NCBI GenBank assembly: GCA_005776545.1
Contig: SXOY01000295.1
Location: forward strand, 1 to 8,828
Origin: Planctomycetia bacterium
GTDB lineage: Bacteria > Planctomycetota > Phycisphaerae > Phycisphaerales > UBA1924
Reading direction: 5' to 3'
DNA: 8,828 nt
The notes beneath the pieces are model-generated. The model was not told where the DNA came from. It saw nothing but the letters and a program-made list of their open reading frames with translations, and searched no databases. Shown here piece after piece: positions 1 through 6,756 of this stretch. Made by a program: the position numbers and the translations under genes. Each line of letters starts with the position of its first letter. Positions within the stretch are counted from its first letter, which is position 1.

Positions 1-773
1 GTTGGCGCGGCTGCCGCTGCAACAACGGGTGCCGCCGTCTGACGCACTGATGAAGCAAGTTGAGCGAGAACCGCACTGCTATCGGGAGCCGAAGCGTTTG
101 GATTCTGAGCAAGCTGCGATACGTAGTTCTTCATCCAGTCGATGAGTGCAAGAAGTGCCTCGGTGGGAACCGTGATGTTCTCGGCGATACAGCGGTCTAT
201 GTCTGACTCGGCTTGATGGCACAGTTTCTGACCAGCATGAAGTGACAACACACCGCACTCGCCTTTGAGCGTGTGCAGGCGGCGGCGAACATCGCCAAGT
301 CGCTCCGTCGTGGATCCTTCAACATCAATTGAGACAACCTGAGCTTCTAGTTCCGCGAGTCCGCCGACGCAACCTGCGACCCACGAGGCCAGAAGTTCTT
401 CATCGATTGGTTCAGATTTCTGGCCTGCGCTCGCGGCACCGGCATAAGGCGAGGGTCCGATGTCGGTGACCGAGCGTCCGGCCTGATCTGCTGAGACCGC
501 GCGTTGAGCGTATTCAATTCCCTGACGAATGAGATTCATCGCTGCAGCGGCATCTTGCGTTTCGCGGTAAATGATCTGTTGGATGAGCGCCGCAGCATGC
601 TCGAGACACTCTGAAATCGAGTCGAGATCAGAGGCCACCATGACCTGCCCAAAAGCGCGGACGCGATCATGAATATCGACAAGTCCTGGGAGATCTTGCT
701 CGTCCAGGAGAACCGACGCTTTGGCGATGCTATCAATCGTGGACTGTGGTTCGTTAGCGAATGGTTGAGACAC
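1..773 (-). CDS. cheA: Hpt-domain chemotaxis kinase, probable CheA N-terminus (partial)
   Basis: Partial gene: 257 codons are visible and the frame runs open off the left edge. The GTG start at 773-771 is chosen because GAGG (779-782, minus strand) lies 5 nt upstream and the first residues read MSQPFANEPQ. Residues 1-95 are helical and have no motif I recognise. Residues about 122-230 form a histidine phosphotransfer domain with the phosphoacceptor motif RLHTLKGE, in which H167, K170 and G171 match the HxxKG consensus. An Ala/Pro-rich linker begins near residue 240, as expected before the next CheA domain. In CheA the Hpt histidine receives phosphate from the kinase domain and passes it to CheY. 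The neighbours cheY and cheX upstream on the same strand support a chemotaxis-type role. Odd: the Hpt is internal, whereas in classical CheA the histidine lies near residue 50. The dimerisation, ATPase and CheW-like domains lie outside the window, so this could instead be a stand-alone Hpt protein. Confidence 0.72.
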   Translation of the reverse strand, partial: MSQPFANEPQSTIDSIAKASVLLDEQDLPGLVDIHDRVRAFGQVMVASDLDSISECLEHAAALIQQIIYRETQDAAAAMNLIRQGIEYAQRAVSADQAGRSVTDIGPSPYAGAASAGQKSEPIDEELLASWVAGCVGGLAELEAQVVSIDVEGSTTERLGDVRRRLHTLKGECGVLSLHAGQKLCHQAESDIDRCIAENITVPTEALLALIDWMKNYVSQLAQNPNASAPDSSAVLAQLASSVRQTAAPVVAAAAAP

Positions 774-862
774 GGTTACCTCATATCTTGCAATGTGTGA
801 GACATCATGTTTTCGGTCAGCGTGACTCTTGCCTTAATTGCAAATCGGGAAAATGAACTATG

Positions 863-910
863 TAAAAAAAGCGATTCTCATTGCACGACGCCGCGCGAAT
901 GAGAACTCGC
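863..910 (-). terminator. Rho-independent terminator after cheY
   Basis: Read on the minus strand, the arm at 910-898 (GCGAGTTCTCATT) pairs with the arm at 882-871 (AATGAGAATCGC). This gives a 12-bp stem with one bulged base, and it is followed at once by seven T (870-864). The loop is 15 nt and GC-rich. It lies about 30 nt after the cheY stop codon and 90 nt before the start of the Hpt gene. It should end the cheX-cheY transcript, or act as a partial terminator that lowers cheA expression relative to cheY. I do not see a convincing promoter in the remaining 774-862. Confidence 0.75.
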
Positions 911-942
911 AAATTCACTGGTATGGAAACCGAAAGTGGGGG

Positions 943-1344
943 TCAGGCTGCTTTGGCGGCTGGCTGCGACAGTGCCGCAGCTGTTGCCTTCGCCAGGGTT
1001 GCTTCGATGATCTTTGAAAGTCCATCGGGCGTAAATGGCTTCACGGCATAGTTGTTCACGCCAGCTTTGATTGCATCGACAACGCGGGATTTTTCAGCTT
1101 CGGTCGTCACCATGACGATGGGTGTCTTCTTCCCACTGCCGCGGAACGTCTTCACAAAAGTAAGACCATCCATGACAGGCATATTCCAGTCCAGGAGTAT
1201 GATGTCAGGAGTGAATGTCGCCAGTTTGGTAAGGGCCTCCGCTCCATTGGCGGCTTCTTCAACTGCGGTGGCATTAAGCGTTTGAAGTACGCCTTTGATG
1301 ATCGTTCGCATGGTTTTGGAATCGTCTACAACTAGTACTCGCAT
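943..1344 (-). CDS. cheY: CheY-like single-domain response regulator
   Basis: A 133-residue stand-alone receiver. The acidic pair D7/D8 (VLVVDDSKTMR), the phosphoacceptor D52 (IILLDWNMPVMDG), the switch threonine T80 (VMVTTEAEKS) and K102 (YAVKPF) are all present, so it should be phosphorylatable. There is no output domain. A short Ala-rich tail (residues about 118-133) follows the receiver fold. CheY proteins carry phosphate from CheA to the flagellar motor or another target protein. The start is supported by GAGG (1352-1355, minus strand) 7 nt upstream of the ATG. The gene lies 36 bp downstream of cheX, whose product is expected to dephosphorylate it, and upstream of the Hpt/CheA-like gene from which an intrinsic terminator separates it. 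The target cannot be read from the sequence; no flagellar gene is in the window. Confidence 0.9.
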   Translation of the reverse strand: MRVLVVDDSKTMRTIIKGVLQTLNATAVEEAANGAEALTKLATFTPDIILLDWNMPVMDGLTFVKTFRGSGKKTPIVMVTTEAEKSRVVDAIKAGVNNYAVKPFTPDGLSKIIEATLAKATAAALSQPAAKAA

Positions 1345-1380
1345 ATCTCTACCTCGATGATGTAACGTGAAAGTGAACGA

Positions 1381-1884
1381 TCAGGCGGCAACAGACTCTG
1401 AGGACGGCAATGAGCTGCGTTTGGCACTCGACTGAAATGTAACATCGATTGTGAAAGTGCCCGCAGGAGTGGTACATGGAATACTGAGACTGGCAGCACT
1501 GCTTGGCTTGTGAACGCTGTGAGCAGTGGCAATAACCACCGATGGGCAGCCAATGCTGATTTCCATTCCCTTGAACTTCGCTTTCGCTCCGCCAGCAATC
1601 ATGTTGGCAAGTTCGCCAACCGCATCGGCAAAGTCCGGTGTTCCAAACTCCATCGGAGAACATGCCAGCGCTGAGGTGATCTTAACCGCGCTCTCCTTGT
1701 TGAATCCAACTACGACACATCCGACAACGTCTCCAGAGAGTCCAATGAGTCCGGAGACATCGTGCTGAGAAGTGGCGGTATTGAGCTGAGGGGCGGCGAA
1801 GGTCACAGGCATTTTCATCATGGTGCCGAACACCGCCTGAGTTGCTTCCAGAAATGCGGTTATGTGGCGAGCATCCATGTTCAT
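1381..1884 (-). CDS. cheX: CheX-type CheY-P phosphatase
   Basis: 167 residues. The family signature is the helix DAVGELANMIAGGAK, in which E91 and N94 form the ExxN motif that CheX/CheC phosphatases insert into the CheY active site to hydrolyse the aspartyl phosphate. The N-terminus MNMDARHITAFLEAT and the strand GLIGLSGDVVGCVVVGF (about 45-61) also fit CheX, a cytosolic protein that usually works as a dimer. The frame is open up to an ATG at 1959, but I choose the ATG at 1884: GAAAGG (1894-1899, minus strand) lies 9 nt upstream, the family normally starts here, and the extra 25 residues have no family resemblance. The last 15 residues are Ser/Ala-rich and probably disordered. It is the first gene of a cheX-cheY pair, and its leader contains a strong hairpin just before the ribosome-binding site. 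Confidence 0.85.
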   Translation of the reverse strand: MNMDARHITAFLEATQAVFGTMMKMPVTFAAPQLNTATSQHDVSGLIGLSGDVVGCVVVGFNKESAVKITSALACSPMEFGTPDFADAVGELANMIAGGAKAKFKGMEISIGCPSVVIATAHSVHKPSSAASLSIPCTTPAGTFTIDVTFQSSAKRSSLPSSESVAA

Positions 1885-1893
1885 CTGTGAAAA

Positions 1894-1945
1894 CCTTTCG
1901 TATGCCAAAGGCGGCCGCTGAACATCGACCGAAGGCCCCTTTGGC
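1894..1945 (-). promoter_or_regulatory. Hairpin and possible RBS switch in the cheX leader
   Basis: On the minus strand, GCCAAAGG-GGCC (1945-1934) pairs with GGCC-G-CCTTTGGC (1916-1904). This is a 12-bp stem with a single bulged G at 1912 and a 17-nt loop. Four bases later comes the cheX ribosome-binding site GAAAGG (1899-1894). The 3' arm CCTTT (1911-1907) can pair either with the 5' arm or with AAAGG of the ribosome-binding site (1898-1894), so the two structures exclude each other. The pairing is visible in the sequence; a regulatory role is inferred. No T-run follows directly, so it is not an ordinary terminator. If cheX started at 1959 instead, this would be coding sequence. Confidence 0.4.
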
Positions 1946-2636
1946 TTGAGGGCTAGCATGAATTGTGTTAGATGTGTAATCCCAAACCCCAGGATTGAAG
2001 TTATTAGACGTGCTTGTACTTCCGCCAGAAGGAGGCGTCAACAAGTGTCTCAAGTGGGGTCTTTCAGCTGATTTCTGGCTATGGGAATCACAAGTGTGTG
2101 CCGCGACTCGAAGTGCAAGTGATGGAGTGTGTGTCTGTGCCTGTATCTACGTGCTTGTAGTGTCATGGGCGAGTAAGAAAAACTGCCCAGCCGACCCCAG
2201 GCCCTTTGCAGACACACAGGCCGTCTGTGGCACCAGCGCTTGAAGGGCCAAGTGACAGGAACTGTGGGTCAACCAGTGCACGCGTTCTGCGAACAGGGTG
2301 CAAGGTTGCGGACGTTATATTCAATGAAAGAATCCAGAAGGGGCCTCGCTGACCTGACCCGGAAGCGGTGGGTATACAACTAGAAGGTTGCCACCCTGAA
2401 GGGGTTGAGCATCAAAACAACATGTGACGACTGTCAGTGACCTTCCCTCGAACTAGTAGCACTCATTAGAGGGACTATGGGCGTGTCGTGACCGCAGGGA
2501 AGTCGCATCGAAAGCGAAGTGCGCGAGTTGGATGTTTCACAAATGAAGATATTGCAAGCACTCGAGATGCGAGACTTCTTGACCGATGAACGTATGGTGC
2601 CTGTCAAAGTAGTCGGGTATTGATTCGGATTGTGCC
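1946..2636. other. Long gene-poor divergent intergenic region, rich in inverted repeats
   Basis: About 690 bases between cheX (leftward) and the hybrid kinase gene (rightward) without a convincing protein gene. A short GT-rich stretch lies at about 2093-2145. From 2147 on there is a run of hairpins: 2166-2170/2185-2189; a nested set 2193-2197/2266-2270, 2200-2206/2243-2249 and 2208-2213/2223-2228; 2277-2281/2298-2302 with inner 2284-2287/2291-2294; 2367-2371/2391-2395 with inner 2377-2380/2387-2390; and alternatives around 2442-2502. They could mark a structured non-coding RNA or a long kinase leader. I looked for tmRNA, RNase P, SRP RNA, 5S rRNA and tRNA hallmarks and found none. No clear sigma-70 promoter with both boxes is visible for either gene. 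Confidence 0.35.
2543..2623 (+). CDS. Possible short upstream ORF or leader peptide of the kinase gene
   Basis: ATG to TGA, 26 residues beginning MKILQALEMRDF and ending PVKVVGY, stopping 13 nt before the kinase start codon. An in-frame GTG at 2519 would give 34 residues, and the frame is open back to a TGA at 2489. The sequence has a plausible helical pattern, but the only ribosome-binding-like element is GGA about 10 nt upstream. A second frame in the same place (GTG at 2488 to a TGA near 2589) is also open, which weakens the case. If translated, it could couple to the kinase gene, whose own ribosome-binding site is poor. No homology is recognised. Confidence 0.18.
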   Translation: MKILQALEMRDFLTDERMVPVKVVGY

Positions 2637-5600
2637 ATGAACCAGCTATCAAACACTCTTCGCTTATTTGTCGAACTAATTGTAATAATCGCGCTGACTG
2701 AAGCGTGTGTTATGTTCGCGCTCCCACAACTCGCACTCGGTCAATCGTGGCTTGGGACCACATTGCTCGATTGTGCGATGCTTGTGATGCTTGCTGGTCC
2801 GGCGATCGCTTGGCGTCTCCGGTGTTTCTCCCGGCGAGCCGGCAAATATGCCGGCGCAGAGACGCCGAGGAAGGTGCTCGCAACAGTTGCCGGAGTGCTG
2901 GTCTGTGGGTTTGTAACTACGCAGGCCACGGTCTATATTGCAAACAGGTCTGTCCATGATGTGGCAGGAGTTCGTTTTGATCGTGCAGTTGAGAGGATTC
3001 TGCATGAGACAGGCGAGCGTTTGGGCCACACAATCGATGGCCTTCAGGGTGCTAAAGGACTATATTTGGCAACTGGAACCGTCACCCGCGGCGAGTTTGG
3101 CAGATTTGTTGAGGCACTGGATATTTCGAATCGGTATCCGGGGATTCATGGCTTTGGCTTTATTCAGCGAGTTGCGACATCGGACTTACCTGCCTTTGTT
3201 GCTGCTGAAAGGGCGGATGCGGCTCCTGAGTTTGAAGTCAAGATGGTGCCATCAAGCGTGCCGGGCAATAACAGTAACTCCGCTGACGATCACTATGTTG
3301 TAAAGTTCATTGAGCCATTGGATGCAAATCGGAAGGCTCAAGGTTCAGATGTTGGTTCTGAGGAAGTTCGCCGCACCGCAATTGAACAGGCGGTTCATTC
3401 TGGCCGACCGAGGCTGACCCGCCGTATTCAACTTGTTCAGGACGGTACCAAACGGCCTGGGTTCCTTTTCCTTTTGCCCGTGTTCAAAAGTGGTATCAAT
3501 CCAGCAACAACGCAGGAACGCCATGCCTCGCTCGTTGGTGTGCTGTATTCACCGATTATTCTTGATGAAATCATGGAAGGGGTCGTCAGCTCATTGGGAA
3601 GCGACTTGGATCTTGAATTACGCGATGCAGGTGAACTGGACAACGAGGCCCCGCTGTACTCTTCCAGGCAGACGTCTACTGGTGTGATCGGGAGTGAGCG
3701 TACGTCGACTACGGAGCCGATGTTCGAAACACGAAAAATCATGGATGTTGGCGGACGTACATGGACACTCGTCGCTTCCACAACCCCGGCATGGGAATCT
3801 GGCATAGACCGTTCCACACCTTTGGTGCTTGGTATCTGCGGAATTCTGCTCAGTGGACTCTGCGCAGGGGTTGCGTGGTCGATGGGGATGAGCCGAATTC
3901 GAGCACTCGGTCTTGCCAGGCAAATGACTGAAGATCTGGCATTGGCAAAAACTGCTGCGGAAGATGCCTTTCGTGAAGTCGGTGAGTTTCGCAACACGCT
4001 GGAAGTTCACACGATCGTATCAGTTGCCGATCGCTCCGGAAAAATCATCCGCGCCAACCAGAAGTTCTGCGAACTGAGCGGCTATTCCGAGGTCGATCTC
4101 ATCGGTCAAGACCATCGAGTCCTCAACTCTGGGTTCCATCCAAAGTCGTTCTGGGTAGATGTCTGGAAATCGCTGGCCGCTGGAAAAGCCTGGCATGGCG
4201 AGGTCTGTAATCGTGCAAAAGACGGTTCGCTCTATTGGGTAGACAGCATCATCGCGCCATTCTGTAATGCAGAAGGTAAGATCGAGAAATACGTCTCAAT
4301 CCGAACCGACATTACAGCACAGAAGGAGGCTGAAACGGCAATCGCTGAAAACGAGCGGCGTTTCCGGACATTGGTTGAAGATGCTGATGTCATAGTCTGG
4401 GAATTTGACTGGGGGCTTGGTGTATTCACCTATGTCTCACCCCAGGCCTACACCATTGGATATTCGCTCGAACAGTGGCTGCAAAAAGGTTTCTGGGCAG
4501 AACACATCCATCCCGATGATCGTGTTCAGGCAGTGACGCAGAGCCGCGCTGAAGTGGCCGCTGGCCATGACCACAGAATGACATATCGCATGTTGACATC
4601 CGACGGGAAGGTCATCTGGATTGAGAACGTGGTAACCGTTGATCCTCGTGAGGGCAGACCGCCGCTGCTTAGAGGTATTATGGTTGATATCACCGAGCGC
4701 ATGCAGACTCAGGAAACGCTCAAAGCTGCCCAGCTCGAGGCCGTGGCGGCGAGCAAGGCAAAGAGTGCGTTCCTCGCCAACATGAGCCATGAAATCCGTA
4801 CCCCATTAACTGCGATCCTGGGTTACACTGATCTTCTCCGCGAGAATGGAAACGCTGCACTCCCCGCTGAACAGCGAAATAGCACACTTGAGACCATTCG
4901 AAATGCTGGCGCCCATATGCTGGCAATTATCAACGATATCTTGGACTTGTCCAAGATCGAGGCTGACAAGTTGGAAGTAGAGAAAGTTGTCACTCCGCTG
5001 ATAGGAATCTTGCGGGAGGTTGAGTGCCTGATGCGGCCGCGAGCGATCGGAAAAGGTGTCGCACTAAATGCGAAGTTGTTGACACCATTACCTGAACGAG
5101 TCATGAGCGATCCCACGCGTCTGCGGCAGATACTTTTGAACATTGTCGGAAATAGCGTGAAGTTCACCGAGGGTGGAAGTGTCGACATGTCAGCACGTTC
5201 CGAAGTGCGCAATGGACATGATAAATTAGTCATTGACATTGAAGACACTGGAATGGGGATTACTCAGGAGCAGCAAGACCGCTTGTTCCAGGTTTTTGGT
5301 CAGGGCGACGAGTCAATGAACCGCAAACACGGGGGAACTGGCTTGGGCCTCGCCGTGAGCCGCAAATTCGCAGGACTTCTGGGCGGGACTATTACTCTCG
5401 CACGAACCGAGCTTGGAAAAGGATCTTGCTTTCAGATTGAGTTGCCGCTCGAACCAGCACCAGGAAGTCCAATGGTCGAGCGTTTGGAAGCGGTTCAAGA
5501 AGCATCAGTACTTCCATTGGCGGCTCCAGTTGCAAGGCTTAGCGGTCGGATTCTGCTGGCGGAAGATGGCCCGGACAATCAACGATTGATCGCGTTCCAT

Positions 5601-5939
5601 CTGAAAAAAGCCGGTGCGACGGTTGGCGTGGCGGAGAATGGCCAAATTGCTTTGGAAATGCTAGATAAGGCGTCGGCTGATGGGGTTCCTTTTGACATGT
5701 TGTTAACCGACATGCAGATGCCGGTAATGGATGGCTACACCCTCGCATCAACACTGCGCAGCCGCGCAAGCACCCTCCCCATTGTCGCACTCACCGCCCA
5801 TGCCATGGCAGAAGATCGAGCCAGATGTTTGAATGCCGGGTGCGATGATTACGCAACCAAGCCTATTGATAGGGCTGCATTGATTGCAACCTGTTCAAAG
5901 TGGATGTCAAAGCCAGCAGAAGGCCGCTTGGCAGCTTAA
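2637..5939 (+). CDS. CHASE-PAS-PAS hybrid sensor histidine kinase with C-terminal receiver
   Basis: 1100 residues, inner membrane. Predicted TM segments lie at about 10-32, 42-60, 84-103 and 395-417. Between the last two is a CHASE-type extracytoplasmic sensor (about 120-340) with the typical YPGIHGFGFIQRV (167-179) and a later PGFLFLLPVF. A short coiled linker (420-450) leads to PAS1 (about 452-562) and PAS2 (about 572-688). HisKA carries H718 in SHEIRTPL. The HATPase shows the N-box NIVGNSVKFT (835-844), G1 box DTGMGI (870-875) and G2 box GGTGLGL (899-905). The C-terminal receiver (about 970-1088) has E976/D977, phosphoacceptor D1025, T1053 and K1075, all intact. The expected flow is H718 to D1025, then to a separate Hpt protein. 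No Hpt domain is fused. ATG 2637 is the first start after an in-frame TAG at 2610 and gives a sensible membrane N-terminus, but it has almost no Shine-Dalgarno sequence. The ligand is unknown. The response regulator gene follows 133 bp downstream. Confidence 0.93.
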   Translation: MNQLSNTLRLFVELIVIIALTEACVMFALPQLALGQSWLGTTLLDCAMLVMLAGPAIAWRLRCFSRRAGKYAGAETPRKVLATVAGVLVCGFVTTQATVYIANRSVHDVAGVRFDRAVERILHETGERLGHTIDGLQGAKGLYLATGTVTRGEFGRFVEALDISNRYPGIHGFGFIQRVATSDLPAFVAAERADAAPEFEVKMVPSSVPGNNSNSADDHYVVKFIEPLDANRKAQGSDVGSEEVRRTAIEQAVHSGRPRLTRRIQLVQDGTKRPGFLFLLPVFKSGINPATTQERHASLVGVLYSPIILDEIMEGVVSSLGSDLDLELRDAGELDNEAPLYSSRQTSTGVIGSERTSTTEPMFETRKIMDVGGRTWTLVASTTPAWESGIDRSTPLVLGICGILLSGLCAGVAWSMGMSRIRALGLARQMTEDLALAKTAAEDAFREVGEFRNTLEVHTIVSVADRSGKIIRANQKFCELSGYSEVDLIGQDHRVLNSGFHPKSFWVDVWKSLAAGKAWHGEVCNRAKDGSLYWVDSIIAPFCNAEGKIEKYVSIRTDITAQKEAETAIAENERRFRTLVEDADVIVWEFDWGLGVFTYVSPQAYTIGYSLEQWLQKGFWAEHIHPDDRVQAVTQSRAEVAAGHDHRMTYRMLTSDGKVIWIENVVTVDPREGRPPLLRGIMVDITERMQTQETLKAAQLEAVAASKAKSAFLANMSHEIRTPLTAILGYTDLLRENGNAALPAEQRNSTLETIRNAGAHMLAIINDILDLSKIEADKLEVEKVVTPLIGILREVECLMRPRAIGKGVALNAKLLTPLPERVMSDPTRLRQILLNIVGNSVKFTEGGSVDMSARSEVRNGHDKLVIDIEDTGMGITQEQQDRLFQVFGQGDESMNRKHGGTGLGLAVSRKFAGLLGGTITLARTELGKGSCFQIELPLEPAPGSPMVERLEAVQEASVLPLAAPVARLSGRILLAEDGPDNQRLIAFHLKKAGATVGVAENGQIALEMLDKASADGVPFDMLLTDMQMPVMDGYTLASTLRSRASTLPIVALTAHAMAEDRARCLNAGCDDYATKPIDRAALIATCSKWMSKPAEGRLAA

Positions 5940-6004
5940 GCCCGGTTTCTGAAACTAATTTCTTTGTTGACCCTATCTCGGCGTCTCTGCGACTCTGTGT
6001 ACCA

Positions 6005-6016
6005 AGCGATGTCGCT
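6005..6016. promoter_or_regulatory. Short perfect dyad upstream of the REC-XRE gene
   Basis: AGCGA-TG-TCGCT is a perfect 5-bp dyad with a 2-base spacer, 57 bases before the regulator start codon, in the 133-base gap between the kinase and regulator genes. XRE-family proteins commonly bind short palindromes, so an autoregulatory operator is conceivable. A 10-base match of this kind also occurs by chance in a few kilobases, and I did not find a second copy upstream of the kinase gene. The rest of 5940-6072 shows no terminator or clear promoter. Confidence 0.2.
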
Positions 6017-6072
6017 CTGAAAGTTGTAGATTGCGTGAGCGGGGTATTCCTACCAACGACTATTATCAAGCT

Positions 6073-6705
6073 ATGGAAAGTGTCTCAATTTCTCCGGCGG
6101 CTGGAGTGCCGATTTCAATCGTCGCACTGGACGACGACGATGACTTTCGACAATTCCTGGTGGGCACACTGGAAGCACGCCGTCATGAAGTACGAGCAGT
6201 GGCCCTTCCTTCAGAACTTTTTGCGGCCTGCGAAACCAGGCTCCCCGATGTGGTGCTGCTCGACATGAAGATGGGCCGCCACTCTGGCGAAGATGTCTTG
6301 GTCGAACTGCGAAAACGCTGGCCCAAGCTGTGTGTGATCATCGTGACCGGCTATCCATCCATGGACTCAATGCGTCAGACCTTTAAGCAGGATGTGTTCG
6401 ATTATCTCGCCAAGCCATTTTCCAATGAAGATATCTTTAAGTCCCTCGATCAGGCTACCTTGGCATTGGGATTGGGGCAAACTGCAGAGGATCGACTGCG
6501 GCGAGAACTTGGTAGGTCTTTGCGGCTGGCGAGAACCGAAAAAGGATGGACTCTCAAAGACCTGAGCGAGGCCTCAAATCTAAGCGTCAGCCAACTCAGT
6601 TCGATCGAGCGAGGTGCCCATTTACCAAGCCTGGAGTCTCTACTGGCAATTGGCAGCGCACTTAATGTCAGACCCAGCGGCTGGCTTGCCCTCGCCGGGC
6701 TTTGA
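6073..6705 (+). CDS. Response regulator: receiver fused to XRE-type helix-turn-helix
   Basis: 210 residues. The receiver (about 12-130) starts ISIVALDDDDDFR, with the acidic pocket within D20-D24, the phosphoacceptor D64 in VVLLDMKMG, T92 in VIIVTGYPS and K114 in YLAKPF; all key residues are present. The C-terminal part (about 147-206) reads LGRSLRLARTEKGWTLKDLS, followed by NLSVSQLSSIERGAHLPSLESLLAIGSAL. That is a typical XRE/Cro-CI (HTH_3) DNA-binding domain, rather than the OmpR, LuxR, NtrC or Fis-type output seen in most regulators. ATG 6073 is preferred because the receiver fold begins just after it; a TTG at 6031 would add 14 residues of no evident domain. Neither has a strong ribosome-binding site. 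The gene lies 133 bp after the hybrid kinase, so the two probably form a signalling pair with a separate Hpt carrier. The target genes are unknown; lpxB, 51 bp downstream, may share its transcript. Confidence 0.85.
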   Translation: MESVSISPAAGVPISIVALDDDDDFRQFLVGTLEARRHEVRAVALPSELFAACETRLPDVVLLDMKMGRHSGEDVLVELRKRWPKLCVIIVTGYPSMDSMRQTFKQDVFDYLAKPFSNEDIFKSLDQATLALGLGQTAEDRLRRELGRSLRLARTEKGWTLKDLSEASNLSVSQLSSIERGAHLPSLESLLAIGSALNVRPSGWLALAGL

Positions 6706-6756
6706 GTCCTGCAAATCTCGCCGAGCTCTGTTTCGAACTGCTACCCTCGCCCTGGC

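Noticed and set aside
1885..1959. Upstream ATG at 1959 as the start of cheX
   Set aside because: It adds 25 residues unlike the family, while ATG 1884 has a good GAAAGG at 9 nt and matches the usual CheX N-terminus.
2093..2145. GT-rich tract as a possible microsatellite or recombination site
   Set aside because: The GT units are short and interrupted; there is no regular repeat.
2175..2211. Minus-strand terminator-like stem before TTTTTC
   Set aside because: The stem has only two 4-bp helices with an asymmetric internal loop, and no minus-strand gene lies just upstream of it.
1995..2243. Plus-strand frame of 82 codons in the intergenic region
   Set aside because: The product is Cys/Trp-rich with low-complexity stretches, has no family resemblance, and overlaps the inverted-repeat cluster; it is probably a chance frame.
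2340..2410. Resemblance to the SRP RNA core (GTCAGGTC and CCGGAAG fragments)
   Set aside because: The invariant GGAAGCAGCC-type loop and the long hairpin of SRP RNA are absent, so the match is only short fragments.
2434..2652. Minus-strand frame of 72 codons overlapping the kinase start
   Set aside because: No family resemblance, overlaps the start of a certain gene, and has no clear ribosome-binding site.
6031..6072. TTG start at 6031 for the REC-XRE regulator
   Set aside because: It adds 14 residues outside any domain and has no better ribosome-binding site than ATG 6073.
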